Positions 35,461-43,426 of a stretch of DNA of 64,000 bases are shown one piece after another. The stretch comes from Vreelandella zhanjiangensis DSM 21076 (GTDB taxonomy: Bacteria; Pseudomonadota; Gammaproteobacteria; Pseudomonadales; Halomonadaceae). The position numbers and the translations under genes are program-made. Each line of letters starts with the position of its first letter. The stretch's first letter is position 1. Below the pieces are notes generated by a model. That model made no database searches and was not told where the DNA came from. It worked only from the letters and a program-made list of their open reading frames with translations. The DNA lies in assembly GCF_000377665.1 (NCBI RefSeq), contig NZ_KB898647.1:499559-563558 (forward strand). Direction: 5' to 3'.

Positions 35461-38400
35461 TCACTGCTCCTCCGTTGCGTTGGCAATTTCCTCTTCAAGC
35501 CGACGCTTAACGGCACCCGGCGAGCCGGTATGACGGGCCAGTAAATCATAAGCGACGGGAACCACGAACAGCGTAAACAGCGTGGCTGCGCCCACGCCTG
35601 CCATAATCACCGTGCCAATCACTAGCCGGGACTCGGAGCCAGGGCCGCTGGAGATGACCAGGGGAATGGCGCCTGCCATGGTGGTAATTGCGGTCATTAA
35701 AATAGGCCGAAGACGGGTAACCGATGCCTCAATGAGCGCGATATGAAACGTTTTGCCTTCATCGCGAAGCTGGTTGGCAAACTCCACAATCAAGATACCG
35801 TTTTTTGCGGCCAAGCCAATCAGCAGCACCAGACCGACCTGGCTATAGATATTAAGCGACTGCCCGGTTAGCAGTAGCGCCAGTAAGGCACCGCTCATGG
35901 CAAGCGGTACCGTCAGCATAATCACAAACGGGTGGATAAGGCTTTCAAACTGCGCCGCCAGAACCAGAAATACCACGACCGCCCCCAGCACCAGCAGGAA
36001 GGTGGTTGCCCCACTTGCCTGCTGAAAGTCACGAGAGGGGCCTGCCACGTTGGTTTGTGCTTCCTCGGGTAGCAGAGTGTCGGCGGTCTCCTGTAGGTAA
36101 GTCAGCGCTTCACCGAGCGGATAGCCATCGACCAGATTGGCCTCAATGGTAATCGCCCGAACGCGATCAAAACGGTTTAGCGTACTGGCCCCGGCAAAGT
36201 CGGAGAGGGTGACCAGGCTTGCCAGCGGGATTAATTCACCAGAGCGTGCCGAGCGCACCTGTATATTGTCCAGGGCGCGGGGGCTATTTTGGCGACCGCG
36301 ATCACCTTCGACAATCACATCGTACTCTTCGCCGTCATCTACATAGCGAGTCACATTGCGCCCGCCCAGTAGTACCTCTAGCGTGCGGCCTATTTCAGTG
36401 ACGGTGACGCCTAAGGCGGCGGCACGTTCGTAATTGATCTCGACGCTAAGCTGGGGTTGAGTCTCGTTGTAGTTACTTTCCAGGGCGGTAAGACGTGGAT
36501 TATCTTCACGCACATAATCCATCATGGTGGTGCGCCAGCGGGCAAGTTCTTCGTAAGTGCCACCGCCAAGAACAAACTGCACGGGCTTTTGGGTGCGCTG
36601 CCCAAACCCTTGGCGCATTACCGGGAACGCCTGAACACCGGGTAGCGAACGCAGTAATTCGCGCACGTCATCCATTACCTCCCAAGCGCTACGGCGACTG
36701 CCCCAGTCTGTCATGTTAATAATGATGAAACCGCTGTTAAAATTTTCGATATTACCAAAGCCGCGCGGGGCGCGTACCACCACACGCTCAAGCTCACCCG
36801 CGTCTATGAAAGGAGTCAGGCGTGTTTCGATTTCATCCATGTAATCCATCATGTAGTCGAAGGTGGCTCCCTCCGGGCCATTCACCAGCACAATGAAGTT
36901 GCCGCGATCCTCTTGAGGCGTGTACTCATTGGGCAGCTGGGTGGCAAGCCAGGCGGTGGCAGCCATTAACAAAGCGAAAAGCCCAACCACCAGCCAGCGG
37001 TGTGCCAGTAACCACTCAAGTATGTGCTGATAATGTTGCTGAGTGCCGTTAAGTAGCCGCTGTACGCCTCGGCCAATAGCGCTATCGTGCATGCCTGGCT
37101 TAAGAATCTTGGATGCCATCATGGGTGTTAGCGTAAGGGCGAGTAGCGTCGAGAAGACAACGGCGGATGCCATGGTAAGTGCAAACTCGGAGAACAGGCG
37201 CCCGATATCGCCCTGCAGCATGCTCAATGGCACAAATACTGCGACCAGCACGAGAGTGGTAGCGATAACCGCAAAGGCAATTTGTCGCGTGCCTCTAAAG
37301 GCCGCCACCAGCGGCGTTTCGCCGTAATCGTGCATACGGCGATTGATATTTTCCAGTACGACGATGGCGTCATCGACAATCAACCCAATCGCCAGAACCA
37401 GAGCGAGCAGGGTAAGCAGGTTGATTGAAAAGTTCATGACGGCAAGCGCGATAAACGCACCGATAACGGCGATTGGCACGGTAACGGCAGGCACTAGCGT
37501 GGTGCGTAAATTCCCCAGGAACAGAAAGATAACGATGACCACCAGACCCATGGCGATAAACAGAGTCATCACCACCTGTTCGATCGCACCGGAAACAAAC
37601 ACAGAAGCGTCGTAGTTCAGGGTAAGCGCCATACCCTCAGGTAGCGTATCCTGAAGGCGCTCAAGCTCGCGCTGAACGGCGCTGGAAAGCTCGATGACAT
37701 TCGCCGTCGACTGCATGATCATACCCAGCCCGACCATCGGGATGCCATTGGCCCGAAATACCGAGCGGTCTTCGACCGAACCGACTTCTACCCGCGCGAC
37801 GTCCGCCAGACGTACTAAATAGCCGTTATCACTCTGAGTCAGTGCCAGGCTTTTAAAATCATCGGCGGTTGCGAAGCTGCGCGGTAGGCGAACGATGAAC
37901 TGGCGGTCTTGCGATTCGATCGAGCCTGCCGGAAGCTCCACGTTTTCTGCGCGTAACGCATCCTCAATATCGCCTACGGTCAAGCCCCGGGCAGCAAGCG
38001 CGTTACGGTCAAGCCATACACGCATGGCATAGTCTCGGCCACCGCCGACGCGAACACGGGCGACCCCCGGCTGGACAGATAGGCTATCGACCAGAAAACG
38101 GTTGGCGTAATCGGTAAGCTCGGTAATCGAATAGTCGGCGCCTGAAAGACTCAGCCATACGACAATTTCCTCGCTGCTGTCCGCCTTGGTGACTTCCGGG
38201 GTGTCGGCATCGTCTGGCAGGTTACGCAAGGCGCCTGAGATGCGATCCCGAATATCGTTCGCGGCGGCGTCGATATCCATCTCAATGCCAAATTCGATCT
38301 CAACGCGTGATCGGCCGTCCTCGCTTTGCGAGGTAATTAGCTCGATGCCCTCGACGCCCGCAATTCGGTCTTCCAGCACCTGGGTAATCCGCGTTTCGAC

Positions 38401-38574
38401 CACATTGGCGGCGGCTCCGGGGTAGCGAGTATCAATACTGACAATCGGAGGGTCTACAGTAGGGTATTCCTGCAGTGGAAGCCGGTTAAGCGCGAGTAAA
38501 CCAAAAGCGATAATCAGCGCGGCAATCACCATGGCGAGCACGGGCCGCTGAACGGAAATATCGGATAGGCGCAT
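35461..38574 (-). CDS. RND multidrug efflux pump, inner-membrane subunit
   Basis: 1037-residue HAE1-family transporter (AcrB/MexB-like). It shows 12 predicted helices with two large periplasmic loops. The proton-relay aspartates are in GLIVDDAIVVLENINRRM, and the C-terminal repeat has LLIGLAAKNGILIVEFANQLRDEG. The N-terminus SVQRPVLAMVIAALI is typical. Its start shares one base with the end of the adaptor gene, so they are coupled. No outer-membrane channel or regulator gene is adjacent, so it presumably uses a TolC-like protein from elsewhere. Confidence 0.95.
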   Translation of the reverse strand: MRLSDISVQRPVLAMVIAALIIAFGLLALNRLPLQEYPTVDPPIVSIDTRYPGAAANVVETRITQVLEDRIAGVEGIELITSQSEDGRSRVEIEFGIEMDIDAAANDIRDRISGALRNLPDDADTPEVTKADSSEEIVVWLSLSGADYSITELTDYANRFLVDSLSVQPGVARVRVGGGRDYAMRVWLDRNALAARGLTVGDIEDALRAENVELPAGSIESQDRQFIVRLPRSFATADDFKSLALTQSDNGYLVRLADVARVEVGSVEDRSVFRANGIPMVGLGMIMQSTANVIELSSAVQRELERLQDTLPEGMALTLNYDASVFVSGAIEQVVMTLFIAMGLVVIVIFLFLGNLRTTLVPAVTVPIAVIGAFIALAVMNFSINLLTLLALVLAIGLIVDDAIVVLENINRRMHDYGETPLVAAFRGTRQIAFAVIATTLVLVAVFVPLSMLQGDIGRLFSEFALTMASAVVFSTLLALTLTPMMASKILKPGMHDSAIGRGVQRLLNGTQQHYQHILEWLLAHRWLVVGLFALLMAATAWLATQLPNEYTPQEDRGNFIVLVNGPEGATFDYMMDYMDEIETRLTPFIDAGELERVVVRAPRGFGNIENFNSGFIIINMTDWGSRRSAWEVMDDVRELLRSLPGVQAFPVMRQGFGQRTQKPVQFVLGGGTYEELARWRTTMMDYVREDNPRLTALESNYNETQPQLSVEINYERAAALGVTVTEIGRTLEVLLGGRNVTRYVDDGEEYDVIVEGDRGRQNSPRALDNIQVRSARSGELIPLASLVTLSDFAGASTLNRFDRVRAITIEANLVDGYPLGEALTYLQETADTLLPEEAQTNVAGPSRDFQQASGATTFLLVLGAVVVFLVLAAQFESLIHPFVIMLTVPLAMSGALLALLLTGQSLNIYSQVGLVLLIGLAAKNGILIVEFANQLRDEGKTFHIALIEASVTRLRPILMTAITTMAGAIPLVISSGPGSESRLVIGTVIMAGVGAATLFTLFVVPVAYDLLARHTGSPGAVKRRLEEEIANATEEQ

Positions 38575-39653
38575 TAGCGATCAGCCTCCAGCAAGGCGCG
38601 AATATCCGTTTCACCATCCATGATGCCTAACAGGCGTACTTCGAGGCCGTCTCTTGCCAGCTGCAGGCCATGTACGACCACTAGATCGCCTGCGTTAATA
38701 CCTGCGAGAATTTCGACCTGGCCATAGCGCCGCTCGCCAATCACGACCTCGTGTCTTTCAAGGCGTGGGGCATCACCGCTTTGGTCGATCAGCATTACAT
38801 AGTGCTGGTCACCACTGGGTTCGAGTGCCGCTTCCGGCAATACCACCGCATCTCGTACGCGCTGCTGCACGATTACTTCCATCAGCATTCCCGGGCGCAG
38901 GCGCATGCCTGGGTTTTCCAGCAAGGCGCGTACGCTAACGCTTCGCGAGACAGGATCAATGCGCGTCCCGATGCTGGCGATTTCTCCGCTAAATACTTCG
39001 TCAGGGTAGGCCGCCGTAGTGGCGCTTAGTGCAAGCCCATTTGAAAGGCGCCCTAGAAAGCTTTCGGGGACGCTAAAGTCGAGCTTCATGACGTCAAGCT
39101 TATCGAGCGTTACCAGCTCCATGCCGGGCGTGACCAGCGTGCCCGTGCTGATATTTCGAAAGCCCACTCGGCCGCTGAACGGAGCTTTGATCTGGTAATT
39201 GGTAAGGCGGGCATCAAGCGCCTGGATATCAGCCTGTGCTTGGCGAAGCTGCGCTTGAAAGTCCTCTACGTCCGCGCGGGCGGCCAGGTTGCGATCCTGC
39301 AGTTGGGTGACGCGACCAAGCGCGTTACGCCGCTCGTCACTGATGGCCTGAGCCGAACGCAGCAGGGCCTGCTCTTCGGCATCTTCAAGGCGCACCAGCA
39401 ACCGCCCCTTTTCAATCTGTTCGCCATCCTGAAAGTTAATCTCGGCAACAATCTCGGTCACCGTGGCCGATAGCGTAACGCTCTCATCAGCTCGCAGGGT
39501 GCCCAATGCTTCTAGCGGGTCAGACCAGGTGGTTACTTCAGCGCGGCTGCCTATGACGGGAGGCGCTGTCTGCCCGGATGTTTGTGCCAGCGTGGACCCA
39601 GAAAAAGCCAGAATGAGTGAAAAAAGCAAAAACGGTCGGACATACGCGGACAT
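38574..39653 (-). CDS. RND efflux periplasmic adaptor (membrane fusion protein)
   Basis: 359-residue HlyD/MexA-type adaptor. It has a signal peptide without a lipobox (LAFSGSTLAQTSG), a barrel-sandwich half (GTLRADESVTLSATVTE), a helical hairpin at about residues 95-155, then lipoyl half KAPFSGRVGFRNISTGTLVTPG and a beta-barrel domain. It bridges the pump encoded downstream to an outer-membrane channel. Confidence 0.92.
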   Translation of the reverse strand: MSAYVRPFLLFSLILAFSGSTLAQTSGQTAPPVIGSRAEVTTWSDPLEALGTLRADESVTLSATVTEIVAEINFQDGEQIEKGRLLVRLEDAEEQALLRSAQAISDERRNALGRVTQLQDRNLAARADVEDFQAQLRQAQADIQALDARLTNYQIKAPFSGRVGFRNISTGTLVTPGMELVTLDKLDVMKLDFSVPESFLGRLSNGLALSATTAAYPDEVFSGEIASIGTRIDPVSRSVSVRALLENPGMRLRPGMLMEVIVQQRVRDAVVLPEAALEPSGDQHYVMLIDQSGDAPRLERHEVVIGERRYGQVEILAGINAGDLVVVHGLQLARDGLEVRLLGIMDGETDIRALLEADR

Positions 39654-39755
39654 AAGCTTCTCTGTATTAGGCTCGGAGGCGGTTTATTAACCCAGGAAAT
39701 GACGATACTTCCTCTCGGGTGTGCGTTTGCTGCCACCCTTTAGGCTCTCCGGTAG

Positions 39756-39765
39756 CTGTTAAAAT
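39756..39765 (+). promoter_or_regulatory. Extended -10 element, distal copy, before yhiN-like gene
   Basis: CTGTTAAAAT contains TGT-TAAAAT, an extended -10. A second copy lies 77 bases downstream (39833-39842) and a third precedes rpe. No strong -35 is visible. Confidence 0.35.
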
Positions 39766-39832
39766 ACGGTCTTGGTTAGATTTTTTGTATGGTGTAATGA
39801 AGCGCGAAGAAAAATTTTCTTACTGGCTTGAG

Positions 39833-39842
39833 CTGTTAAAAT
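39833..39842 (+). promoter_or_regulatory. Extended -10 element, proximal copy, before yhiN-like gene
   Basis: Second CTGTTAAAAT, again followed by N-CGG, as at the distal copy. It lies 34 bases before the start codon at 39877. Confidence 0.4.
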
Positions 39843-39876
39843 GCGGTTTTTTACACCCTCCCAAGAGCTATTTTCT

Positions 39877-41061
39877 ATGGTTTATGATGTCGTGGTTATC
39901 GGCGCCGGTGCGGCTGGCTTAATGTGCGCAGCACAGGCTGGCTATGCAGGCCGACGCGTTCTAGTACTCGACCACGCCAACAAAGCAGGTAAAAAGATAC
40001 TCATGTCAGGCGGTGGCCGCTGCAACTTTACCAATCTTGGCACAACACCTCAGCACTTTTACTCTGAAAATCCATATTTTTGTATTTCCGCGCTTAAACG
40101 CTATCGGCCTGAACACTTTGTAGAGCTGGTTGACCGGCATGGCGTGGAGTACGTTGAGAAAGCACCAGGTCAGCTGTTTTGTGCAACGTCTGCCAAAGAG
40201 ATCGTGCGTGTCTTATGGACCGAATGTGAGTGGGCTGGCGTTGAAGTAAAGCTTAATACCCAGATCACGAAGGTCGTGAGGCAAGGCGAGGGTATGCGTC
40301 TTTCTACCTCAATCGGGGTTATTGATGCCGGGGTAGTGGTAGTGGCAAGCGGTGGTTTATCCATACCGACCATGGGCGCCACCGGTTTCGGCTATGAGCT
40401 TGCCCGTCAGTTTGGTCTGGAGGTATTGCCTACTCGGGCAGGGCTGGTGCCATTTACCCTAAGTGATTTCTGGAAGGCGCGTTGTGCCGAGCTTTCTGGG
40501 GTTAGTTTACCCGTGGCGGTTAGCTGTGCCGGGCGGCGTTTTGTCGAGCCCATGCTGTTTACTCATCGCGGGCTGTCAGGACCTTCCATGCTGCAAATAT
40601 CCAGCGTATGGCAGCCAGGTTCGCCCATTGAAATTGATCTGCTGGCAAATGAAAATGCCGCGAATTCACTACGCGATGCACGCCAAATAACCCCAAAACG
40701 TCAACTCTCTACCTGGCTGGGCGAGCGTTTTCCCAAACGATTTGCCCAGGCGCTTCTGGAGTGGTACCCCGACTCAAACCAGCTCAAACCATTAGCTCAG
40801 TACAGCAATGATGAGTTGGATCAATGGGCCGGTCGGCTTAATCAATGGCAGCTTAAGCCCGCCGGAACAGAAGGGTGGCGTACCGCTGAGGTGACGATGG
40901 GAGGGGTTAATACGGATGCAGTATCATCTAAAACGTTTGAGGTGAAAGATTTGCCTCAACTGCGCTTTATAGGTGAAGTACTGGACGTGACGGGGGAGCT
41001 TGGCGGGTATAACTTTCAATGGGCATGGGCGAGTGGGGTTGCCTGTGGCCAAGCTTGCTAA
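39877..41061 (+). CDS. FAD-dependent oxidoreductase, HI0933/YhiN family
   Basis: Flavoprotein with an N-terminal FAD loop VVIGAGAAGLMCAAQAG. The family motif GKKILMSGGGRCNFTN and the C-terminal GEVLDVTGELGGYNFQWAWASG are also seen. Length ~395 is usual for this BaiN/YhiN family; the reaction is not established for most members. I chose the ATG at 39877 because the Rossmann strand begins directly after it; a start at 39841 would add 12 residues. Confidence 0.9.
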   Translation: MVYDVVVIGAGAAGLMCAAQAGYAGRRVLVLDHANKAGKKILMSGGGRCNFTNLGTTPQHFYSENPYFCISALKRYRPEHFVELVDRHGVEYVEKAPGQLFCATSAKEIVRVLWTECEWAGVEVKLNTQITKVVRQGEGMRLSTSIGVIDAGVVVVASGGLSIPTMGATGFGYELARQFGLEVLPTRAGLVPFTLSDFWKARCAELSGVSLPVAVSCAGRRFVEPMLFTHRGLSGPSMLQISSVWQPGSPIEIDLLANENAANSLRDARQITPKRQLSTWLGERFPKRFAQALLEWYPDSNQLKPLAQYSNDELDQWAGRLNQWQLKPAGTEGWRTAEVTMGGVNTDAVSSKTFEVKDLPQLRFIGEVLDVTGELGGYNFQWAWASGVACGQAC

Positions 41062-41087
41062 GCCGCATGATGCGACCTTGCAAGCTT
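41051..41087. other. Inverted repeat after the YhiN-like gene
   Basis: AAGCTTGC / GCAAGCTT arms enclose a small CGCA-TGA-TGCG hairpin at the end of the YhiN-like gene. GCAAGCTTAG recurs at 41128. There is no T run, so terminator activity is uncertain. Confidence 0.35.
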
Positions 41088-41132
41088 AGTTAGTGGCAGT
41101 TCAGGTAGGAACGGACGAATACCTAGGCAAGC

Positions 41133-41456
41133 TTAGCTGGCAATTTTGGCCAGCAGTTTCAGCTTGCGAAATAGCATATAGCCCGCCAGCCCTTTTCTGC
41201 CAGCCGCCATTATTCCACCGGGACGTCGTACAAACTTATATGCCAGCAGGCCGCCAGCGGCATATAACGGCAGTTTAATACTGCGCCAGCTTTGATCGAG
41301 TGGTGATGCCGAGCGCTGCAGATATTCGCTACATACTAAAATATCTACACGCTGCTGCTCTAGCTGGGCAAGCAACGCCGCTTTACGTTCAGCACGACTT
41401 ATACGCTCAGGGCGGTTAGGCAGCTTAACGCTCTTGTCGATTTGCGTCATCTCCAT
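41133..41456 (-). CDS. YqjK-like protein
   Basis: 107-residue basic protein: an N-terminal charged helix (RISRAERKAALLAQLEQQR) and a weakly hydrophobic segment (LPLYAAGGLLAY). It overlaps the YqjE-like gene by 32 bases and completes a trio matching E. coli yqjD-yqjE-yqjK. Family assignment rests mainly on position and general character. Confidence 0.65.
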   Translation of the reverse strand: MEMTQIDKSVKLPNRPERISRAERKAALLAQLEQQRVDILVCSEYLQRSASPLDQSWRSIKLPLYAAGGLLAYKFVRRPGGIMAAGRKGLAGYMLFRKLKLLAKIAS

Positions 41457-41829
41457 TCACCTCAAGCAGAGCACGATCGGCCGCTAACTGTTTAAGCGTT
41501 TCTTTTAGTAGCGTATGTCGCTTGGCCTGACGAACACCAATGGCTGCCAGCAAAAAGCTAGCCGCTAACAATGCACCTGCGCTTCCGCCAATCGCCAATA
41601 GCCTGTAGGAGTCCCAAAAGATCACTACAATAAGGGCTGTTAATGTAGCAACGCCCAACAGCAGTAGTAGTAAGCTGGCACCCAATAAAAGAAACAGCGT
41701 AAAAAGGCGGGCGCGTTCTTCTTCAAGCTCTAAAACCGCCAAACGCAGGCGAGTTTCACTATTAGCAACCAGTGATTTCAGCAAGCGTTTGGCGGCGGAG
41801 AATACGCGTTGGGTTGGACCCAAAGACAT
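41425..41829 (-). CDS. YqjE-like (holin-X superfamily) membrane protein
   Basis: A 134-residue protein with two hydrophobic segments (FLLLGASLLLLLLGVATLTALIVV and the AGALLAASFLLAAIG region) after an amphipathic helix. It matches the YqjE/phage-holin-superfamily-III-like membrane proteins linked to ribosome-membrane association and stationary phase. The ATG at 41829 overlaps the YqjD stop (TAATG); an earlier in-frame start at 41895 lies inside yqjD and gives a non-homologous extension. Confidence 0.78.
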   Translation of the reverse strand: MSLGPTQRVFSAAKRLLKSLVANSETRLRLAVLELEEERARLFTLFLLLGASLLLLLLGVATLTALIVVIFWDSYRLLAIGGSAGALLAASFLLAAIGVRQAKRHTLLKETLKQLAADRALLEVNGDDANRQER

Positions 41830-42161
41830 TAGCGGCGACCGAGCAGCATACCTACCAATACACCGACAGCAGTGCCGATGCCGATGCTTGACCACGGGTT
41901 TTCGCGCACATAGCGGTCACAGCAATCAACTTGTTGTGAAATCGTTTCGCGGGTTTCGTCATAAATGCGCTCGCCTTGAGCTTCCAGTCGTGCGCGAGCA
42001 GTTTTAAGACGGCTTTCAGCACGAGTGCGCAGGTCATGCATCTCACTGCTGGCATCTTTAGATGTGGCTTTAACTAGCTCTTCTACTGTGTCGCTTAAAT
42101 GACGCAGATCTTCTTTCCATTGATCAGCGCTGTTATCAGTACCAAATTGACGCTTAGCCAT
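41829..42161 (-). CDS. DUF883 family protein (YqjD/ElaB-like)
   Basis: 110-residue protein: a long charged amphipathic helix (residues ~10-85) followed by the C-tail anchor PWSSIGIGTAVGVLVGMLLGRR, hallmark of YqjD/ElaB/YgaM. In E. coli these are membrane-bound ribosome-binding proteins of stationary phase. First of a three-gene set. Confidence 0.88.
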   Translation of the reverse strand: MAKRQFGTDNSADQWKEDLRHLSDTVEELVKATSKDASSEMHDLRTRAESRLKTARARLEAQGERIYDETRETISQQVDCCDRYVRENPWSSIGIGTAVGVLVGMLLGRR

Positions 42162-42238
42162 TTTGTCTTCCTTTGACGAATGAATTATTTAACCTATATC
42201 AGCATAGCAGCCGATACGTGATAGACAAGCTTGTTTTG

Positions 42239-43270
42239 TTAACGGTTCAATCCAGTAGCACTAAATAGCGGATTTAAGCTAAAACCGATGCTCAAACGGT
42301 GAACACGGTTGTCATAGTCGATCATGCTTTCACCGTAGCCATAGTAATACTGCACGTGGGCGCGCAAACTATTGAACGTGGGCCAGCTGTAGTCGATCTG
42401 AGTACCATGATGCCCAGCGCTGGGGTTACCGCGCCATTGACCACTGATTTCATGGTTATTGTCGAGCCGCTTGGCAAGCCGAATGTCGCCGTAACCCATA
42501 TAGCGTTCGATGTCAGGGTTATCGTCGTCATTTTCTGATTCTGGCACGCGCCAATGGGGAGCTAATGTCAAAGCCCAATCGCCGCGCTGAAAAATGCTTT
42601 CCAGATACACGCGGTTCCAGCTTCGTGACAGTGGATCTGAGCGACCGTTGGACTGATGATTAAAGGACACTCGGTTGCGCGTATTGACCCACCCTAAAGC
42701 ACTCCAGGCGTTATCGAAGTCGATAAATATTTCGGGCTCGTAGTTGGTTTCCCTAAACGGTGATGATGCATCGGTGTTATAGGCCTGCCACCAGCTGCGT
42801 TGGGTATAGCCGAAGTAGACATCACCAACACTGCCGAAAACATCTTCCGCTAAATTTACCTTAACGCTGAGCTGAAACTTAACTTCGTTGCTATCGGGGC
42901 CCGCATCTGTAGTGATATTGCGAAAATTCTCACTGTTTTGCTTGGCATTGTAGCTAACCGGGAATAAGTAGTTAGTACGGTGCGTGGTGATCGAAAATGG
43001 ATTTCGAGTGGACTCTTGTTCCAGTAGGCGGCGCTCAATAAGATCGTCGCGCGCCTGTTCCACCGGCAGCGTTTCATCCGCCATATCGCTTGATATATCG
43101 CCAGATGCGTTAATTTGCTGCAACTGCTGGCTAAGCTGATAGCGCTCATTATCAAGCGCACGGATACGTGCTTCAATTTCTTCTTTCGATTCTGCTAATG
43201 CGGAATTACCGAGCATTTCAGCGCTTAGCAATACCGTTAGACCGACCAACATCAGTTTTCGGATGACCAT
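42239..43270 (-). CDS. pldA: Outer-membrane phospholipase A
   Basis: Calcium-dependent outer-membrane phospholipase A1 (OMPLA). A signal peptide ends near NSALAES. The catalytic triad is readable in NHQSNGRSDPLSRSWNR: H205, S207 and N219, with spacing identical to E. coli (H-x-S, then 12 to N). YFGYTQRSWWQAYN is another signature. Between the signal and the barrel lie about 55 extra residues with a coiled-coil-like helix (EEIEARIRALDNERYQLSQQ), not found in E. coli PldA. Confidence 0.93.
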   Translation of the reverse strand: MVIRKLMLVGLTVLLSAEMLGNSALAESKEEIEARIRALDNERYQLSQQLQQINASGDISSDMADETLPVEQARDDLIERRLLEQESTRNPFSITTHRTNYLFPVSYNAKQNSENFRNITTDAGPDSNEVKFQLSVKVNLAEDVFGSVGDVYFGYTQRSWWQAYNTDASSPFRETNYEPEIFIDFDNAWSALGWVNTRNRVSFNHQSNGRSDPLSRSWNRVYLESIFQRGDWALTLAPHWRVPESENDDDNPDIERYMGYGDIRLAKRLDNNHEISGQWRGNPSAGHHGTQIDYSWPTFNSLRAHVQYYYGYGESMIDYDNRVHRLSIGFSLNPLFSATGLNR

Positions 43271-43426
43271 CTAGGTGGCTCGCAAATAGGGGAGAAACAA
43301 TTATCAAGGTTGTTTCTATACATGCAGAGGGTGTAAGTCAACTTCTCTTCATTGCGCTTATCCTTAGAACGCCTGACAATGGCGAATGTTTCCGTATTGA
43401 CGGGTTTTGATAATGTCTGTGAGGGC

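Noticed and set aside
41425..41829. Holin-like gene as a prophage trace
   Set aside because: It belongs to the chromosomal yqjD-yqjE-yqjK set and no phage genes are near.
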